A program made the translations under genes and the position numbers. A stretch of DNA of 12,978 nt from an uncultured bacterium (GTDB lineage: Bacteria > Cyanobacteriota > Vampirovibrionia > Gastranaerophilales > Gastranaerophilaceae), in NCBI GenBank assembly GCA_900555175.1, contig USJT01000007.1:1-12978 (forward strand), written 5' to 3'. This document shows positions 1-6,949 of the stretch, piece after piece (within the stretch, counting starts at the first letter, position 1; each line of letters begins with the position of its first letter). The notes under the pieces are model-generated. The model saw only the letters and a list, made by a program, of their open reading frames with translations, had not been told where the DNA came from and ran no database searches.

Positions 1-1815
1 GCCTACGATGAACAGGGTAATTTGACTAAAGCAGGTGAAGGTTTCTGCAAAAAGAATGGGATTACCCCTCAAGATTTGTATATTGAAAATGATTACCTGC
101 ATGCAAAAATTGTTGTTAAAGGTAAATCAATTGTAGAACTTTTAAAAGATAATGTTCCATCTATTGTCTTGAAACTTCAAGGTCCTCATTTTATGAGATG
201 GGCTAATAATGAGGAAAAATTTGCTCGTCCTATCAGATGGATTGTTTCTATTCTTGATAAAGAAGAAGTTAAAATTAAAATTATTGATAAAGAAAGCTCT
301 AATGTTTCTCGCGGACATAGATTTGCTCAACAAAATGTTTATATCAATAACCCTGATGATTATGTTGAAATTATGCGTAACTGCTGCGTAATTGTTGATC
401 AGGATGAAAGAAAACAAAGGATTATTGATAAGGCAAAAGAAGAAGCTGATAAACTAGGTGCAACTCCTTATTATACAGATGATTTGTTGGAAGAAGTTAC
501 ATTCATTACTGAATATCCTGTACCTGCAGTTTGTGAGTTCTCTGAAGAATATTTGAAGCTTCCTGAAGAACTTGTTGTTACTGTTATGGCAGTTCATCAA
601 AGATATTTTGCTTTGTATAAAGACGGGAAACTTATTAACAAATTTATTACAATGACAAATTATTTAGGTGATGAATTTGAAAATATTAAAGCAGGAAATG
701 TCAGAGTAATTAAAGCTCGTCTTGATGATGCCGTATTCTTCTTTAATGAAGATACTAGAAAACCTTTGGTTGATTATGTTGAAGATTTGAAAGGCATAAC
801 TTTCCAAAAAGGTATGGGAACTATGTATGACAAGGCTCAAAGACTTATTGCACTTTCAAGATTAATGATTGGTGAAAATAAGACTGTTGAACGTACTGCA
901 ATGCTTGCAAAAGCTGACTTGTCAACAAATTTGGTGTTTGAATTTACAGAGCTTCAAGGCTTTATTGGTGCTGATTATGCAAGAGTATCCGGTGAACCTG
1001 AATGCGTTTGTGAAGGTATTAAAGAACATTACTTCCCGTTGAATGCAGATGGAGAAATCGCAAAAACTCTTGAAGGTCAAATTGTCGGTATTGCTGATAA
1101 AATGGATAATATTTGTGCAGTATTTGCAGAAGGTAAAAAACCTACCGGTTCTTCAGATCCTTTAGGAGTTCGCCGTGCAGCACTCGGTATTATAAGAACT
1201 ATTCTTGCTAATAATTTGAAAATTGATTTGGCAAAATTGGTTAATGAAACTTTGTTACTATTACCTGTATCAACAGAAGGAGATGGATTTGCCGATAAAT
1301 TGAAAAAAGCAGCAGGCTCTTGTATAAACAGAGTTTCAGGTAAGATTACCGAAGAAATTTATGATTTTATTATTCAAAGATTGATTATTTATTTATCAGA
1401 TAAATATTCAAAAAATGTTTTGGAAGCATGCGCTTCAAATAAAAATCCTCTTGAAGATTTGACGGATTATATTAAACGTGTTGAAGCTGTTTCAAGCTTT
1501 AAATCCGATGATGTTTTAGAAAGCGCAAACAGAGTTTTGAGAATATTAAAAGAAGAATCAAAAAAATCTGTTAACAAAAATCTATTCAAAGAACCTGCTG
1601 AGGCTATGTTATTAAATCAAATAGAAACAGTTTCTGAGAATATGGATTATGAAGCTTATTTGAAGCAATTGGAAGAAATTAATCCTTCTGTTCAAAAATT
1701 CTTCAATGACGTTCTTGTAATGGACAAGGATGAAAATGTTAAGGAAAACAGACTTGCCTTGTTGACAATGTTGAAGAAAAAATATGATTATATCGCAGAT
1801 TTCAGTAAATTATAA
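1..1815 (+). CDS. glyS: Glycyl-tRNA synthetase beta subunit, 5' end missing
   Basis: This is the beta subunit of the alpha2beta2 bacterial glycyl-tRNA synthetase, which with GlyQ attaches glycine to tRNA-Gly in the cytoplasm. The reading frame is open from base 1 (AYDEQGNLTKAGEGF), so the gene starts outside the window. The TTG at 22 is not the start. About 604 residues are visible against roughly 690 in the family, so some 80-90 N-terminal residues are missing. Family landmarks run in order: 'KAGEGF', 'MRWANNEEKFARPIRW', 'RGHRF', 'LLEEVTFITEYP', 'VRVIKARLDDAVFFFNED', 'KADLSTNLVFEFTELQG', 'IADKMDNI', 'DPLGVRRAALGIIR', then the helical C-terminal tRNA-binding region ending 'ENRLALLTMLKKKYDYIADFSKL'. 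These follow the E. coli protein closely over the whole length. I expect glyQ just upstream. No convincing intrinsic terminator follows. Confidence 0.97.
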   Translation, partial: AYDEQGNLTKAGEGFCKKNGITPQDLYIENDYLHAKIVVKGKSIVELLKDNVPSIVLKLQGPHFMRWANNEEKFARPIRWIVSILDKEEVKIKIIDKESSNVSRGHRFAQQNVYINNPDDYVEIMRNCCVIVDQDERKQRIIDKAKEEADKLGATPYYTDDLLEEVTFITEYPVPAVCEFSEEYLKLPEELVVTVMAVHQRYFALYKDGKLINKFITMTNYLGDEFENIKAGNVRVIKARLDDAVFFFNEDTRKPLVDYVEDLKGITFQKGMGTMYDKAQRLIALSRLMIGENKTVERTAMLAKADLSTNLVFEFTELQGFIGADYARVSGEPECVCEGIKEHYFPLNADGEIAKTLEGQIVGIADKMDNICAVFAEGKKPTGSSDPLGVRRAALGIIRTILANNLKIDLAKLVNETLLLLPVSTEGDGFADKLKKAAGSCINRVSGKITEEIYDFIIQRLIIYLSDKYSKNVLEACASNKNPLEDLTDYIKRVEAVSSFKSDDVLESANRVLRILKEESKKSVNKNLFKEPAEAMLLNQIETVSENMDYEAYLKQLEEINPSVQKFFNDVLVMDKDENVKENRLALLTMLKKKYDYIADFSKL

Positions 1816-1819
1816 AGAA

Positions 1820-1873
1820 TTGTAAACAATCGTTGTAAAAAAGTAAATTATTTTTTTCAGGATACTTTACAAT
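1820..1873. promoter_or_regulatory. Repeated TTGTAAA/TTTACAA motif, possible control region
   Basis: Between glyS and the next gene TTGTAAA occurs at 1820-1826 and again at 1833-1839. Its complement TTTACAA lies at 1866-1872 and overlaps a possible -10 box TACAAT (1868-1873). The second and third copies could pair as a 7-base stem with a 26-base loop. No -35 hexamer sits at a normal distance from the TACAAT. In such AT-rich DNA these matches may be chance, so this is only a candidate promoter or operator for the gene at 1930. Confidence 0.2.
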
Positions 1874-1929
1874 AGTACGAAGAAGGTAAATAAAAAATTA
1901 ATAAAGCAATAAATGGTAGGAGTCAACTT

Positions 1930-2241
1930 ATGCTAGACAGATTAAAAAATCTAAAAATAGTAAAAACATTTGGGAAACAAATTAGCCCAAAATTGCGCTG
2001 GCTAAATTTTATGAACCTAAATTCAAATAAAAGATCAGCTGATTATATCAGTATGGTTAGCGGAGTTGACGAATTGAAATCAAATTCTGACGAACGAAAG
2101 CTGGAAGCAATGGTCAGAGAACAGCTCAAGGAAGAATTCCCAAATATTGAGAATATGAAATCTTATGAGCTTCTTGTAGATGCAGTAATCCATAATTACA
2201 AGAAAAAACAGCTTCAAGCTATGGATGAGCTCGAAAAATAA
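1930..2241 (+). CDS. Small hypothetical protein, 103 aa
   Basis: I do not recognise this gene. ATG 1930 follows TAGGAG (1917-1922) by 7 bases, an ideal ribosome binding site, and the frame closes with TAA just before a strong terminator, so it is very likely a real single-gene transcript. The protein is soluble, with no signal peptide or membrane helix. The first 40 residues are basic (MLDRLKNLKIVKTFGKQ, then 'SPKLRWLNFMNLNSNKRS'). A linker follows, and from about residue 55 to the end comes a charged, probably helical segment ('DERKLEAMVREQLKEEFPN' to 'NYKKKQLQAMDELEK'). A basic head and an acidic-helical tail could suit nucleic acid or protein binding, but that is only a guess from composition. 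There are no cysteines and no catalytic motif that I can see. Confidence 0.8.
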   Translation: MLDRLKNLKIVKTFGKQISPKLRWLNFMNLNSNKRSADYISMVSGVDELKSNSDERKLEAMVREQLKEEFPNIENMKSYELLVDAVIHNYKKKQLQAMDELEK

Positions 2242-2271
2242 AATAATACTCATCAAAATTAATAAAAAGGT

Positions 2272-2299
2272 AGCACCCAATTGAGGGTGTTATTTTTTT
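2272..2299 (+). terminator. Rho-independent terminator
   Basis: A 7-base-pair stem (AGCACCC at 2272-2278 with GGGTGTT at 2285-2291, one G-T pair) has a 6-base loop AATTGA and is followed by A and seven T (2293-2299). It lies 30 bases after the stop of the 103-residue gene and isolates it from the next gene. Confidence 0.88.
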
Positions 2300-2381
2300 G
2301 TAAAAATTTTTAAAATTACAAATAATGTTGATTTTGAAACAAGTTTAGAATGACTCTGTTGATAACGCTAAAGGAGGGGAT

Positions 2382-2621
2382 ATGACTGTCACTATTATTG
2401 GTGTTTCTTTAGAAAATAGGTTAGAAACTTCTGTTGAATTTCAAAAAATTATATCAAAATTAGGTTGTCAAATTAGAACTAGAATTGGGTTACATCCATC
2501 AAAAGATATTGTATGTTTAAATCGTGGAATTGTTCTGCTTGAAGTAAGCGGAGAAGCTGAGCTTTTGATTAGTGAACTCTCCACAAAATGGGAAATTCAA
2601 ACAATGAAGTTTGAATTATAA
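2382..2621 (+). CDS. TM1266-like [FeFe]-hydrogenase-system putative regulator
   Basis: This 79-residue protein looks like the family named for Thermotoga maritima TM1266, a small ferredoxin/ACT-like fold annotated as a putative regulator of the iron-only hydrogenase system. It is related to the C-terminal ligand-binding domain of NikR. The pattern supporting this is a first strand 'VTIIGVSLENR', a helix, then 'QIRTRIGLH', a variable loop with one cysteine (about residue 48), 'RGIVLLEVSG', a second helix, and a closing strand 'IQTMKFEL'. Size (usually 80-90 residues) also fits. It has no DNA-binding domain of its own. AAGGAGG (2371-2377) lies 4 bases before ATG 2382. No hydrogenase or HydE/F/G gene is in the window, so the hydrogenase link rests on the family alone. 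The assignment was made by eye and the family is weakly conserved. Confidence 0.7.
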   Translation: MTVTIIGVSLENRLETSVEFQKIISKLGCQIRTRIGLHPSKDIVCLNRGIVLLEVSGEAELLISELSTKWEIQTMKFEL

Positions 2622-2696
2622 CTTTTGTAAACCTTTTATATAAATATAGCAAAAAAAAATATTGAGGGTGTTTCATTTTAGAGGGAATTAAACTAG

Positions 2697-4241
2697 ATGA
2701 TAACGCCCATTACAGCTTCAAATTCTAATTTCCAAAATCAGGCGCTTTTAAAAAAAACGCCAAACGGTAAAACAGAACCTAACAAGCCTGATAGGACAAG
2801 CATCTTTTATATTAATGATTTCCACGGAAAGTCGATAAATATGGAACGTACAGTTACGGCATCTTATGCTTTTGACCATTTTGTTCCATCTGTTCCGACT
2901 GATAAATTAAAGCTTTCATCAGGTGATATTCAGCTTGGAGAGCCTGTCGAAGCAAATAAAGTTATGGTAGAAGCTCAAAATATTATGGGAATTATGGCTT
3001 CAGCGATGGGCAATCATGAATACGATACACCTAATCATATCGCAGAATTAATTCCGCAAATGGGTTACAAAATGCTTGCTTGTAACATTCATATCAAGCC
3101 TGATAATCCGCTTTATAAAAAAGTTGAAAGCTCTTATATTCAAGAAATTAACGGAAACAGATACGGAATTATCGGTGTTTCTCCTGTAGATTTGTTCTCG
3201 AGATTGAAGTATGGAAAGATTTTTGAAGAACTTCAAATCGATGGTATTGAAAATACAATAAAAGATGTGCAAACTGAAGTTAACAATTTGAAAAAGCAAG
3301 GCGTTGACAGAATTATATTGTTATCTCATGTCGGATTTGGCTATGATCAAAGAATTGCAAAAGAAACAGACGGTATTGATATTATTTTAGGCGGTCATTC
3401 TCACAATCTGGTAAAAGATATTAAACCTAATATCAATTTATTCAATTCAAAATCAGGCGAGCCTGTTGTAATAACACAAGCAGGTCGTGACGGTAATTAT
3501 TTTGGTATATTGAATGTTGAATGGAATAAAAATGGAGTTATAACAAAGGCTCAAAATAATGTAACAAGTACAAGAGGTTTTAAACGCAGTCCTGTTGTAA
3601 GACATGTGTTTGAATCAATTCTTGGAAAACCAAAAGTTGTTGGTGTGATAAATTCTGTTTCTCCTGCACCTAAAAATGTTTCTGTTGAACCAAGCGGGCA
3701 TGGAAGCTTCCTTTGTGATTGTATGAAGGAAGAATTGGGAACGGATATTGCATTATTTGGCTCTGCGACAATGAGAGGATTTTTTGAATCCGGAAAACTT
3801 GATACAAGATGGTTAGAAGATATTTCTCCGTTTAAAAATAGAATGGTTGTCGCAAATTATTCTGAAAAAGATATTGTTGATGCCTTGCGTGTAGCTTCAA
3901 GATCTTTGGTTAACACAAATAATAAGCCGGGGCTTGTTTATGTTTCAGGATTAAAATATAAAGTCGGCAAGGATGGAGAATTAAAGAGTGCATCTTTTGT
4001 TGACAAGAATGGAACAGAAACCCCTATTGATATAAAAAATCCAAGAACAGATAAATTTTATAAAACCGCATTGACGGATTATTATGCAGCAGGTCAGGAT
4101 GGTTTTACTATGTTGAAAAAAGCTGACGCTGATAAAAAGATTTATGATTTTGATGTTTGCAAATGTATAGAAGATTATATGCACAAAACTTCAAAACCTG
4201 TTGATATCGTAGATGACGGAAGAATTCAGGTCGTTGGGTAA
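2697..4241 (+). CDS. 5'-nucleotidase / UshA-type metallophosphoesterase
   Basis: This is a two-domain 5'-nucleotidase of the UshA/YfkN kind, which removes phosphate from nucleotides with a two-metal centre. The metallophosphoesterase domain carries all expected ligands: D41-F-H43 in 'INDFHG', G76-D77, 'GNHE' at 105-108, H211 in 'LLSHVG', and 'GGHSH' at 232-236. The C-terminal nucleotide-binding domain (about 310-514) has 'SGLKYKV' at 417-423 and 'YAAGQDGF' at 463-470, the usual base-stacking region. The length of 514 residues is normal. ATG 2697 follows GAGGG (2681-2685) at about 11 bases. Most relatives are exported, but this N terminus (MITPITASNSNF then a Lys/Pro/Asn-rich stretch to about residue 35) has no hydrophobic signal sequence, so it may be cytoplasmic or leave by another route. 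The exact substrate cannot be read from the sequence. It ends 20 bases from a convergent gene, without an evident terminator. Confidence 0.93.
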   Translation: MITPITASNSNFQNQALLKKTPNGKTEPNKPDRTSIFYINDFHGKSINMERTVTASYAFDHFVPSVPTDKLKLSSGDIQLGEPVEANKVMVEAQNIMGIMASAMGNHEYDTPNHIAELIPQMGYKMLACNIHIKPDNPLYKKVESSYIQEINGNRYGIIGVSPVDLFSRLKYGKIFEELQIDGIENTIKDVQTEVNNLKKQGVDRIILLSHVGFGYDQRIAKETDGIDIILGGHSHNLVKDIKPNINLFNSKSGEPVVITQAGRDGNYFGILNVEWNKNGVITKAQNNVTSTRGFKRSPVVRHVFESILGKPKVVGVINSVSPAPKNVSVEPSGHGSFLCDCMKEELGTDIALFGSATMRGFFESGKLDTRWLEDISPFKNRMVVANYSEKDIVDALRVASRSLVNTNNKPGLVYVSGLKYKVGKDGELKSASFVDKNGTETPIDIKNPRTDKFYKTALTDYYAAGQDGFTMLKKADADKKIYDFDVCKCIEDYMHKTSKPVDIVDDGRIQVVG

Positions 4242-4261
4242 AATGATTTTAATTAAATGGT

Positions 4262-5008
4262 TTAATCTTTTGCTTCGTAAGTTTTGATTAATTCGTAATC
4301 CCAGACTAATACCCCTGTTGTCAAAGTATAAACAAGCAAAATTGCGGTAATATAATTTGATAATTTTGCAATTTGTGTTTGTCTTGATGACAGTGCAAAG
4401 CTTATAGCATTTACATCACCTTTGTAAATTATTGCAACCGTTAACCCGACTAAAAAGAATATAATAAAAACTGCCAAAAGCGTAATCCCGTAAGCCGCAA
4501 TTACAACCCACAATCTTTTAATCAATAGCATAAAATAATCTTTGACATTAAATTTGTGGAAAAGTTTGAAAGCATCAGAATTTTCAAAATTGTATGAAAA
4601 ACCTGCCTGAATCATAGTTAGAGGAATTGCAAGCAAGGTCTCTATACAGAATGCTTGATATTTATATTTTGAAAATACGCTGAACATACATAAAGGAATC
4701 ATTACAAGGAAAATGATAAACGGAATTTTTTTAGCTGCTGTTTTTAATACGTTCATATCAGAATCAGGAATTTTTCTTGTGTGTAAAAATTCAGTTTCAA
4801 ATCCGACAATGAAAAAGCTAAATAAAATAATTAATAAGGCAAGTCCTATTTCCAAGTATATTGTAGCATCGTTATAATATTGCTCTACAAGTGCCATATA
4901 TCCATTAATTAACCCTGCAATTCCGCATATTGAAAACAAACATATTTGTCTTTGCAGTGCATTTTCACCTTTATATAAACAAGCTAATGCTTCACGCATT
5001 TTCGCCAT
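4262..5008 (-). CDS. Six-helix membrane protein, second gene of a pair
   Basis: This is an integral membrane protein of 248 residues and unknown function. Hydrophobic segments lie at about 22-40, 48-75, 94-111, 120-137, 160-194 and 215-240. A short charged N terminus (MAKMREALACLYKGENALQRQ) precedes them. The pattern 'FKLFHKFNVKDYFMLLIKR' followed by a long helix resembles the broad DUF4013/GPDPase_memb/YciC-like set of bacterial membrane proteins, as do its neighbour and the gene at 7623, so all three may be distant relatives. I infer this from shape, not from a close match. ATG 5008 is preceded by AAGGAAG (complement of 5018-5024) at 9 bases and lies 17 bases inside the end of the upstream gene, so the two are probably translationally coupled and act together. 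A second ATG three codons in (4999) is possible. Confidence 0.82.
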   Translation of the reverse strand: MAKMREALACLYKGENALQRQICLFSICGIAGLINGYMALVEQYYNDATIYLEIGLALLIILFSFFIVGFETEFLHTRKIPDSDMNVLKTAAKKIPFIIFLVMIPLCMFSVFSKYKYQAFCIETLLAIPLTMIQAGFSYNFENSDAFKLFHKFNVKDYFMLLIKRLWVVIAAYGITLLAVFIIFFLVGLTVAIIYKGDVNAISFALSSRQTQIAKLSNYITAILLVYTLTTGVLVWDYELIKTYEAKD

Positions 5009-5774
5009 TTTCTGTATCTTCCTTTCTAAAAATTGGTTTTATATCTCTATAATAAGAGTTTATTAATGAATATGGAAAAGCAAAGTACCAAGTAACAATT
5101 ATAAAATACCCTGCAAGTGAATTCATTATAATATCCATACAATACAAATCTTCAGTAATATATCCTATTTTGTCAATCCCGATAAGTCCTGCAATAGTGT
5201 ATATAAGTATGTATATTGCAGCAACTCCGACAGTTGTTAAAATAAAGAGAATAAGTTTGATATATAAGCTTTTGAAAGCCGGTTTTACAAATTTAAATAA
5301 CAATAAAATATTTAAAAGTCCTTTTGAACTGAAATTCTCAGCATAAGCAAGGAATATATAATATACAAAAATCGCAAAGAATATTATTGGGATGGTTACT
5401 ACAAATGCTAGAGGTAATATATGAGTTACAATATAAATTATTAAAGGTATAAAAAGAGCTATTAAAGCATAAATTCCCCAAATAATATTTAATTTGATAA
5501 CTCCCCAAAAAGCTTTAGGCTTAATTTCTTTAAATTTAGGCAAAATACCGTTATCGATATTATTCATGGCATTATACAAAAATTGCAAGCTATATGCGCC
5601 TACTATTATATTGAAAATAATATCAACAGGGTTTTGTCTTAAAGTAAAAGGATTTCCGCGTTTTATATCAATATAGCTTGAGGCAACTGTCCATATAACA
5701 GATATTACCAAAAGCCATATATGTGCTATTTTGTTTTCATAAACTTTTTTATAACTATCAATTAAACCGCTCAT
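4992..5774 (-). CDS. Six-helix membrane protein, first gene of a pair
   Basis: This is a 260-residue integral membrane protein of unknown function, transcribed ahead of the 248-residue one. ATG 5774 has GAGGAG (complement of 5780-5785) 6 bases upstream. A short amphipathic N terminus (MSGLIDSYKKVYENKIAHI) is followed by hydrophobic stretches at about 18-36, 48-65, 88-144 (two or three helices), 170-199 and 214-238, and by a polar tail 'RDIKPIFRKEDTENGENA'. The motif 'FKFVKPAFKSLYIKL' before the fifth helix echoes 'FRRSLQLVKGNFARTF' in the gene at 7623, suggesting one superfamily (DUF4013/GPDPase_memb-like). It ends with TGA, the only TGA among the sixteen stops here, and overlaps the next start. 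A good promoter lies just upstream. A role in envelope or lipid metabolism or in transport is possible, but nothing catalytic is visible. Confidence 0.82.
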   Translation of the reverse strand: MSGLIDSYKKVYENKIAHIWLLVISVIWTVASSYIDIKRGNPFTLRQNPVDIIFNIIVGAYSLQFLYNAMNNIDNGILPKFKEIKPKAFWGVIKLNIIWGIYALIALFIPLIIYIVTHILPLAFVVTIPIIFFAIFVYYIFLAYAENFSSKGLLNILLLFKFVKPAFKSLYIKLILFILTTVGVAAIYILIYTIAGLIGIDKIGYITEDLYCMDIIMNSLAGYFIIVTWYFAFPYSLINSYYRDIKPIFRKEDTENGENA

Positions 5775-5796
5775 TTATTCTCCTCATATAGTTCTT

Positions 5797-5824
5797 ATTA
5801 TAGCAGTTATACAATTGATTGCAA
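5797..5824 (-). promoter_or_regulatory. Promoter of the membrane-protein pair
   Basis: Read on the minus strand, TTGCAA (5819-5824) is followed after 16 bases by a perfect TATAAT (5797-5802). A TG one base before the -10 makes it an extended -10. Transcription would start near 5790, giving a short leader with the GAGGAG site before ATG 5774. Its -35 hexamer is also the best -35 candidate for prfB on the other strand. Confidence 0.7.
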
Positions 5825-5846
5825 CAATATTTTTTTATAGTAAGAT
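5819..5846 (+). promoter_or_regulatory. Probable prfB promoter sharing the divergent -35
   Basis: The self-complementary TTGCAA (5819-5824) serves equally on the plus strand. It is followed after 16 bases by TAAGAT (5841-5846), which would start RNA at about 5853, the A of the prfB ATG. An alternative pair is TTGATT (5815-5820), 15 bases, TATAGT (5836-5841), with a start near 5848. Either way the prfB leader would be close to zero length. Confidence 0.45.
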
Positions 5847-5852
5847 TGATTT

Positions 5853-6939
5853 ATGGATATCGATATAAAACAGCATTTTGGCGGGTTAAAAGCCAGATTT
5901 GAAAAAATAAAGGAGTGTCTTTGACAAGGCTTCGTTAGTTAATGATTTAAGTAAATTGGAAGCTGAAATGCAAAGTCCTGAAGTTTGGGCTAATCAGAAA
6001 AAAGCCTCTGAATTAGGGGTAAAGATTAGGGAAATAAAAGATAATATTGAATTTCTTGATAAGTGGCAAGCTGTAATAGAAGATGTTGAAACTGCATTTG
6101 AAATTGGAGATGAAAGCTTAATTTCTGAGATGACGGTTCAACTGGATGAAATGTCTGTTGCATTAGATAAATTTGAAGTAAAACAGATGTTGAGCGGAGA
6201 ATATGATGAGGCGGATGCAATTTTGTCAATAAATTCAGGAGCAGGCGGAACTGATGCTCAAGATTGGGCAAGTATGCTTTTGAGAATGTATATGAGGTGG
6301 GCAGAAAGCAAAGATTGGAAAGTCGAGCTTTTAGATAAACTTGATGGCGATGAAGCAGGAATTAAATCAGCTACAATAAAAATTATGGGACGATATGCCT
6401 ACGGTTATGCAAAAGCCGAAAAAGGAGTTCACAGATTAGTTAGAATTTCTCCGTTCAATGCAAACGGAAAACGTCAAACAAGTTTTGCATCAGTAGAAGT
6501 TTGTCCGATATTAGAAGATTTTGAAAAAACAATTACAATTCCGCCTGAGGATTTGGAAATTGATACAATGCGTTCAGGCGGCGCAGGCGGTCAGAACGTA
6601 AACAAAGTTGAAACAGCTGTCAGAATTCTCCATAAACCGACAGGAATTGTTGTTAAATGTCAACAGGAACGTTCTCAACTTCAAAATAAAGAAAATGCGA
6701 TGCAAATTCTTGCGGCAAAACTTCTCGCAATTCGTCAAGCAGAGCATGAAAAAAAATTAGCTGAATTGAAGGGTGAAAACGCTGATATAAATTTTGGATC
6801 ACAAATTCGATCTTATGTTTTTCATCCTTATAAAATGGTTAAGGATCATAGGACCAATTATGAAACCTCAAATGTTGATGCCGTAATGAACGGTGATTTG
6901 GACGGATTTATTGAAGCATATTTAAGGTCTAACCATTAA
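5853..6939 (+). CDS. prfB: Peptide chain release factor 2, with +1 programmed frameshift
   Basis: Release factor 2 recognises UGA and UAA in the ribosomal A site and triggers peptide release. The gene is two overlapping frames: 5853-5921 encodes 23 residues ([19 protein letters not shown] then KECL) up to TGA 5922-5924. Skipping base 5922 continues as [11 protein letters not shown] and on to TAA 6937-6939, for 361 residues in all, against about 365 in E. coli. The joined N terminus matches RF2 domain 1 ('[21 protein letters not shown]'). The codon-recognition tripeptide SPF is at 199-201 and the catalytic GGQ at 245-247 ('[18 protein letters not shown]'). A frame opening at TTG 5956 would lose 34 residues and has no ribosome binding site. 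No Shine-Dalgarno sequence precedes ATG 5853, so initiation is probably leaderless or weak. It ends 10 bases from a convergent gene. Confidence 0.96.
5910..5925 (+). promoter_or_regulatory. RF2 autoregulatory +1 frameshift site
   Basis: The string AAGGAG (5910-5915), TGT, CTT (5919-5921), TGA (5922-5924), C has the same layout as the E. coli prfB site (AGGGGG, TAT, CTT, TGA, C). The internal Shine-Dalgarno-like element ends exactly three bases before the slippery CTT codon, where the P-site tRNA moves forward to TTT, and TGAC is the known weak stop context. In this established mechanism low RF2 lets ribosomes shift frame and make more RF2, while high RF2 stops them at UGA. Confidence 0.95.
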
Positions 6940-6949
6940 GAAATTTATA

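Noticed and set aside
142..417. Open frames antisense to glyS and likewise at 2080-2280, 3048-3299, 3981-4184, 6026-6271, 9910-10119 and 11052-11243, and the plus-strand frames at 209-391 and 5494-5676
   Set aside because: All lie within strongly supported genes (the one at 2080-2280 also runs into the terminator), have low-complexity translations and no ribosome binding site, and are shadows of the real reading frames.
1837..1857. A6/T7 hairpin after glyS as an intrinsic terminator
   Set aside because: The stem would be A-T only with no G-C pair, too weak to act as a convincing terminator.
2280..2672. Direct repeat ATTGAGGGTGTT at 2280-2291 and 2661-2672
   Set aside because: A 12-base match is expected several times by chance in 13 kb. 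The first copy is half of a terminator stem, while the second has no pairing partner.
5956..6939. prfB as a 327-residue protein starting with TTG at 5956
   Set aside because: There is no ribosome binding site, conserved RF2 sequence continues upstream in the same frame to the TGA, and the classical frameshift site links it to ATG 5853.
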